Below are positions 60,378-64,000 of a stretch of 64,000 nt of DNA, piece by piece. A model generated the notes under the pieces. It was not told where the DNA came from and searched no databases. It was given only the letters and a program-made list of their open reading frames with translations. The number at the start of each line of letters is the position of its first letter. Position 1 is the first letter of the stretch. The stretch spans positions 4,331,500-4,395,499 of the forward strand of contig NC_045149.1 of NCBI RefSeq assembly GCF_008831285.2, written 5' to 3'. This stretch comes from Nymphaea colorata. Lineage: Eukaryota > Streptophyta > Magnoliopsida > Nymphaeales > Nymphaeaceae. A program made the position numbers and the translations under genes.

Positions 60378-61040
60378 ATGGGGTGTAAGTGTGTTGGCCA
60401 AGATGAAGGCACAAAGATTCAATTCTCCGGTCATAATCCTCTGAATTACTGTTCAGGGTATTTTTTTTATTTGCATATTGGTACCACTTAAAATTTTAAA
60501 ATTTTATTTTCCCTGAACAACAACAAGTGGAGAGTAAAACAAACAACATATTGCACATATTTAGATTGTTTTTTGGGCGTCGCAGGAGGACTCTGGCTAT
60601 ATGGGGTGTAAGTGTGTTTGCCAAGATGAAGGTACATGGATTCATTTCTATGGATGATGGGTCGTAATCATTTGAGTTGGGTATTTTTTATTTGCATATT
60701 GGTGCCACTTAAAGTTTTAAAATTTTATTTTCCCTTCGCAGTGGAGAGTAAAACAAACAACATATTGCATATATTTAAATTGTTTTTTGGGCAACCCATG
60801 AGGACTCTGGCTATATATGGGGTGTAAGCGTGTTTGCCAAGATGACATGGATTCATTTATCTGGATGATGGGTCCTCTGAGTTATACAGTTCAGGGTATT
60901 TTTTTTATTTGCATATTGGTGCCACTTAAAATTTTAAAATTTTTATTTCCCCTTAACAACAAATGGCGAGTAAAACAAACAACATATTGCATATACTTAA
61001 TTTTTTTTTTTTTTGGGCAACCCAGGAGGACTCTGGCTAT
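60378..61040. repeat. Three tandem copies of a ~220-bp repeat
   Basis: Units start ATGGGGTGTAAG at 60378, 60601 and 60817, giving lengths of 223, 216 and 224 bp. Each contains TTGCATATTGGTGCCACTTA, AAACAAACAACATATTGCA and GGACTCTGGCTATAT. The array lies about 350 bp beyond the aquaporin stop codon, possibly within or just past its 3' UTR. Confidence 0.93.
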
Positions 61041-61387
61041 ATGCTGCTCCACTGATCCTCATGATATGAAAAATTTCATCCATGGGCTTGATCACCTCGT
61101 TGGCCAAGGGACCTTTCAGGCTTTCAGCTGGCTTGGGTCCTTCCATAACACACCGAAATGGTTCGATACAGCAAAAGTACAATAGAAAAAAATAAATGAG
61201 CACACACTAACAGTATCTCTCTGATATGTATCTCTCTGATATGAATACACACACATGAGGAAACACACACACGTACACTCACACCCCAGGAAACCGAAAA
61301 AAGAAAGGACCATCAATGGTGGTGATGATCATCATCGTCGGTAGGTTGGTGGGGATGAAATCATTAATGAAAATCATTCATTTCTAC
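61041..61387 (-). other. Downstream / 3' UTR region of the aquaporin gene
   Basis: Sequence after the PIP stop codon (minus strand). Contains CACACACA-type tracts and a short TATCTCTCTGA duplication near 61215-61240. No further coding sequence. Confidence 0.5.
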
Positions 61388-62042
61388 CTAAGGCCTACTG
61401 GCTTTGAATGGGATTGCTCTAATGATCATCTGGTGGTACACCGCGGCAAGGGCAGCTCCGACGAAGGGTCCCACCCAGAAGATCCACTGGCAGAAAAAAA
61501 GGAAAAAAGTAAATTAGAGCAGACAAGATATTCCAGCACTTAGAAATTTAGAAATATGAGATCCCAGAAAAAATCACCATCTTCATAAAGGAGGACTTCT
61601 CTTTTCCAGCAGAATATAAATTATGAATCAACATGCGATGGTCCTTCATCCCCTTACATGGGCTTGTGTAGACCAGCCGAATGTTTGTGTAGACCGGATG
61701 GCAGATAATTTATATGGCACAGGCAGAAGTTGCATGTGCATCTATCTCTCTCTATCTATCTAGCTGCAAAGAAAGTGAAACCTTTTTTTCTACTCTCATC
61801 ATCGCTACACAGGCACCCCATTTAGCTTCCTCTCTTTTTCAGCAGATTATGAATTATGAATGAACATGCCATGGTCATTCATCCCCTATGCATGGGAGCT
61901 GATGATGATTATCATCATCATCATCCTAACATTTGCTGTAGAAATTTGGCCAGCCGAATATTTGTATAGTCCAGATGCCAGATAAATTATATATGGCACT
62001 GGCAGAAGTTGCATGTGCATCAAAAAAAAAAAAAAAAATGTT

Positions 62043-62085
<43 letters not shown>

Positions 62086-64000
62086 ATATATATATATATA
62101 GATATATATATATATAGTTTCACTTTGATGTCATCCTTATCAATTGTCCCTTCTAAAAGCTACTGAGAGAGGTACAACGGTTGCTTGCTGTAGACAGCTT
62201 GGCTGCGAAGAAAGTGAAACCTTTTTTTTCTCGTCCTTCCATTGCTTTGCAGAAAGCTACATGCCTTCTCGTCATCGCTACACAGGTACCCCATTTAGCT
62301 TCTTCTCTTTTTCAGCAGAATATCACGGATCCAAAGAAGATGTCTTCATGATTTCAAACAGCACTGGAGAATTTTTTAGAGCGAAAAAAAACCATTGCCG
62401 GTTGAAACGATGCATGGTGTTTTTATTTTTTACGACAGATAACTTTCAAATTCCTGCTTAATTGGTCGAAAAAAAAAAGAGAGAAAAAAGAGTTTCAGGA
62501 GAGAAGAAATGATTAGTATAGTATTAATTAAACTCCTATTTGAACTACAAAAAAGGGACTGTCGACATTTCAGAAAGTTAGTTCTCAAAGGTAGTAGTAA
62601 AAGAAATGACTTACATGGTCATGCCAAGCGTGCTCGCTGTTATAGATGATGGCGGCTCCAAGGCTTCTAGCGGGGTTAATGCCAGTTCCAGTGATGGGGA
62701 TGGTAGCAAGATGAACAAGGAAGACTGCAAACCCAATAGGCAGGGGAGCCAGAATCTGTAAAATCAAAAATGAAAAAACAATAGCTTATCATAACTCAGC
62801 CAACAGATCACAGAGGTCTATCAATAACTGTTTCAGGCAAAAGTGGCAGCACTAAGCAGTGTGAGTACGTTTTAGTAGAGTTGAATTCTAGAAGGCTACA
62901 TCTGATAAATCCCCCACGAAATGCACCTGAACCTCTTTGTCTTCATCTAAACTGTCTTGCAATTTCATGTAATTGTCTATAAATATCTGATCACTGATGT
63001 GTGAGGAAATACAGTGACATAAAGCTTCAATGAATAAAGCAAAAAAGGGAAGGAGAATAGGAACCACAGAGTTTCACAGTCTGGTTGGGCCCAGTAAAGT
63101 TTTTCTTGCAAGTAAAGCATTAAAGCCGAAAAGTTTAGGGAGCACCCAGTTTTACCTCCTTAGTTGGAACACGAACAAAATTACATTTGGTTAAATTTGA
63201 AGATTTGATTTGATAAAAATCTTCCCTAGTAGTCCTAATGCCACAGCTGTGCGAGCGACTTTATGACACCTAAAAATCTGTGTTCCAGGAACACAAGAAT
63301 TCTTACTGAGTATTTTACATTTACCATTTCGAACAAAGTCATGTAGATTAGAGGGCTAAATAAAAAATTTTCGACAGTTAAGCATGCTTTTATTCTTTCA
63401 GTAAAAGTTATTAGGTGGTTTTTGTGGATTATTCCCAATCAAATACGGTTTTCCAACCAAAGAACACGATGGATGGCCTAATTCAGTGAAACAAAATCTA
63501 ACCCCGCTGAGATCCCAGACACGAGTTTTACTTAAAATTAAAATCAAAGCAGTGGAGTCAAAGAAAAGTAAAATGCACTTCTCAGTCCAGATAAAAAAGG
63601 TCAAAGAAACAGAAATTTTCCAGATGTAACAGAAGCTTTTGGAGAAATTTCTCCTCTATTCTAAAATGCTAAGAATGAAGCTAGGCTAGAAGAATTGCGT
63701 GAAAGTGGAAAAAGGCAGGAAGAAATAAAACAATGAAATAAAGTAGACACAAAAATAAAGAAATCACTAGATAAAATTGAATGGGCAGGGTTTTCTGTCT
63801 CTCATAAGTAAACTTGAACAAGATATTTGGTTCTCTGTGGATTCTTAAGTCTTAACTGCTATCACATCTCTGGTTTCTGTATTATCTCAGATGTATGACC
63901 CATGATTTATATGTCCATGTAGGTGACATTAACACCCTTCATGGGGATCACGTGAACATCCATACCCACTCAAAAATAGAAACTATGGAATTTTTGGAAA
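61388..64000 (-). CDS. PIP1-type plasma-membrane aquaporin, last two exons
   Basis: Exon 3 (62615-62755) is exactly 141 bp, as in plant PIP genes. It encodes [20 protein letters not shown], then [14 protein letters not shown] with the second NPA motif and selectivity-filter Arg. Acceptor TACAG and donor GTAAGT are canonical. Exon 4 (61388-61486, 33 codons including the stop) encodes [20 protein letters not shown] and the PIP1-type end [11 protein letters not shown]. The protein is a tetrameric six-helix water (and small solute) channel; these exons supply loop E, TM5-TM6 and the short C-terminus. The PIP2-type phosphorylated tail is absent. Exons 1 and 2 with the start, first NPA motif and N-terminus are not in 62756-64000 and must lie beyond the window. 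No defects are visible. Confidence 0.92.
61487..62614 (-). other. PIP intron 3 with internal duplication and microsatellites
   Basis: 1,128 bp. A block bounded by TCTCTTTTTCAGCAGA recurs: 61596-61840, and a longer copy 61841-62312, sharing ATTATGAATGAACATGC, GGCAGAAGTTGCATGTGCAT, GCGAAGAAAGTGAAACC and CATCGCTACACAGG. The second copy is enlarged by a poly(A) tract, (CT)n and (TA)n at 62022-62116. Confidence 0.8.
62756..64000 (-). other. PIP intron 2 (partial)
   Basis: At least 1.24 kb without coding similarity. The intron's donor and the upstream exons are off the right edge. Confidence 0.65.

Noticed and set aside
60378-61040. Possible CRISPR-like array
   Set aside because: The units are contiguous 220-bp repeats without spacers, in a plant genome.
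62756-64000. Search for PIP exons 1 and 2
   Set aside because: No frame with the first NPA motif or the PIP N-terminus was found; they must lie outside the window.

Overview
The window is nuclear DNA from a flowering plant, and most of it is made of transposable elements. Three host genes point to a land plant: a plasma-membrane aquaporin with the canonical PIP exon structure, a cysteine-rich (DUF26/Gnk2) receptor gene, and the HAD-like half of a land-plant sn-2 glycerol-3-phosphate acyltransferase. The species cannot be named from the sequence. Introns, microsatellites and nested LTR retrotransposons occur throughout, and there is nothing prokaryotic or organellar.

Layout. 1-5985: 3' part of a Tat-lineage Ty3/gypsy element (RT, two RNase H domains, integrase, 3' LTR), disabled by stops, a frameshift and an internal 272-bp duplication. 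5872-7269 (-): a 465-codon ORF with an FHA-like domain whose 3' end runs into that LTR; behind it lie about 4 kb of unexplained TE-like sequence. 13952-16420: a related LTR copy. 16930-22290 (-): a CRK-type DUF26 gene split by a complete 4.5-kb copia insertion with a 5-bp target duplication; a second CRK remnant lies upstream. 22700-28980: AT-rich intergenic DNA with degenerate repeats, a hAT-type MITE and microsatellites. 28983-30884 (-): truncated GPAT gene. 34795-41628: decayed copia and Ty3/gypsy pieces in both orientations. 41629-52450: LTR-like sequence split by a full-length minus-strand copia element (46091-51334) whose leader/gag region is triplicated. 53271-59068 (-): another full-length copia element whose integrase is interrupted by a 1.09-kb TIR element carrying a gene-like fragment. 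60378-61040: three 220-bp tandem repeats. 61388-64000 (-): 3' half of a PIP1-type aquaporin gene.

Function. Only the aquaporin looks like an ordinary working gene, and its 5' exons lie beyond the window. The GPAT and CRK loci are broken host genes. All gag-pol regions carry disabling lesions. The insertions record a layered history: a TIR element inside copia, copia inside an LTR, copia inside CRK, and an FHA ORF abutting a Tat LTR. No array, operon or RNA gene was recognised.
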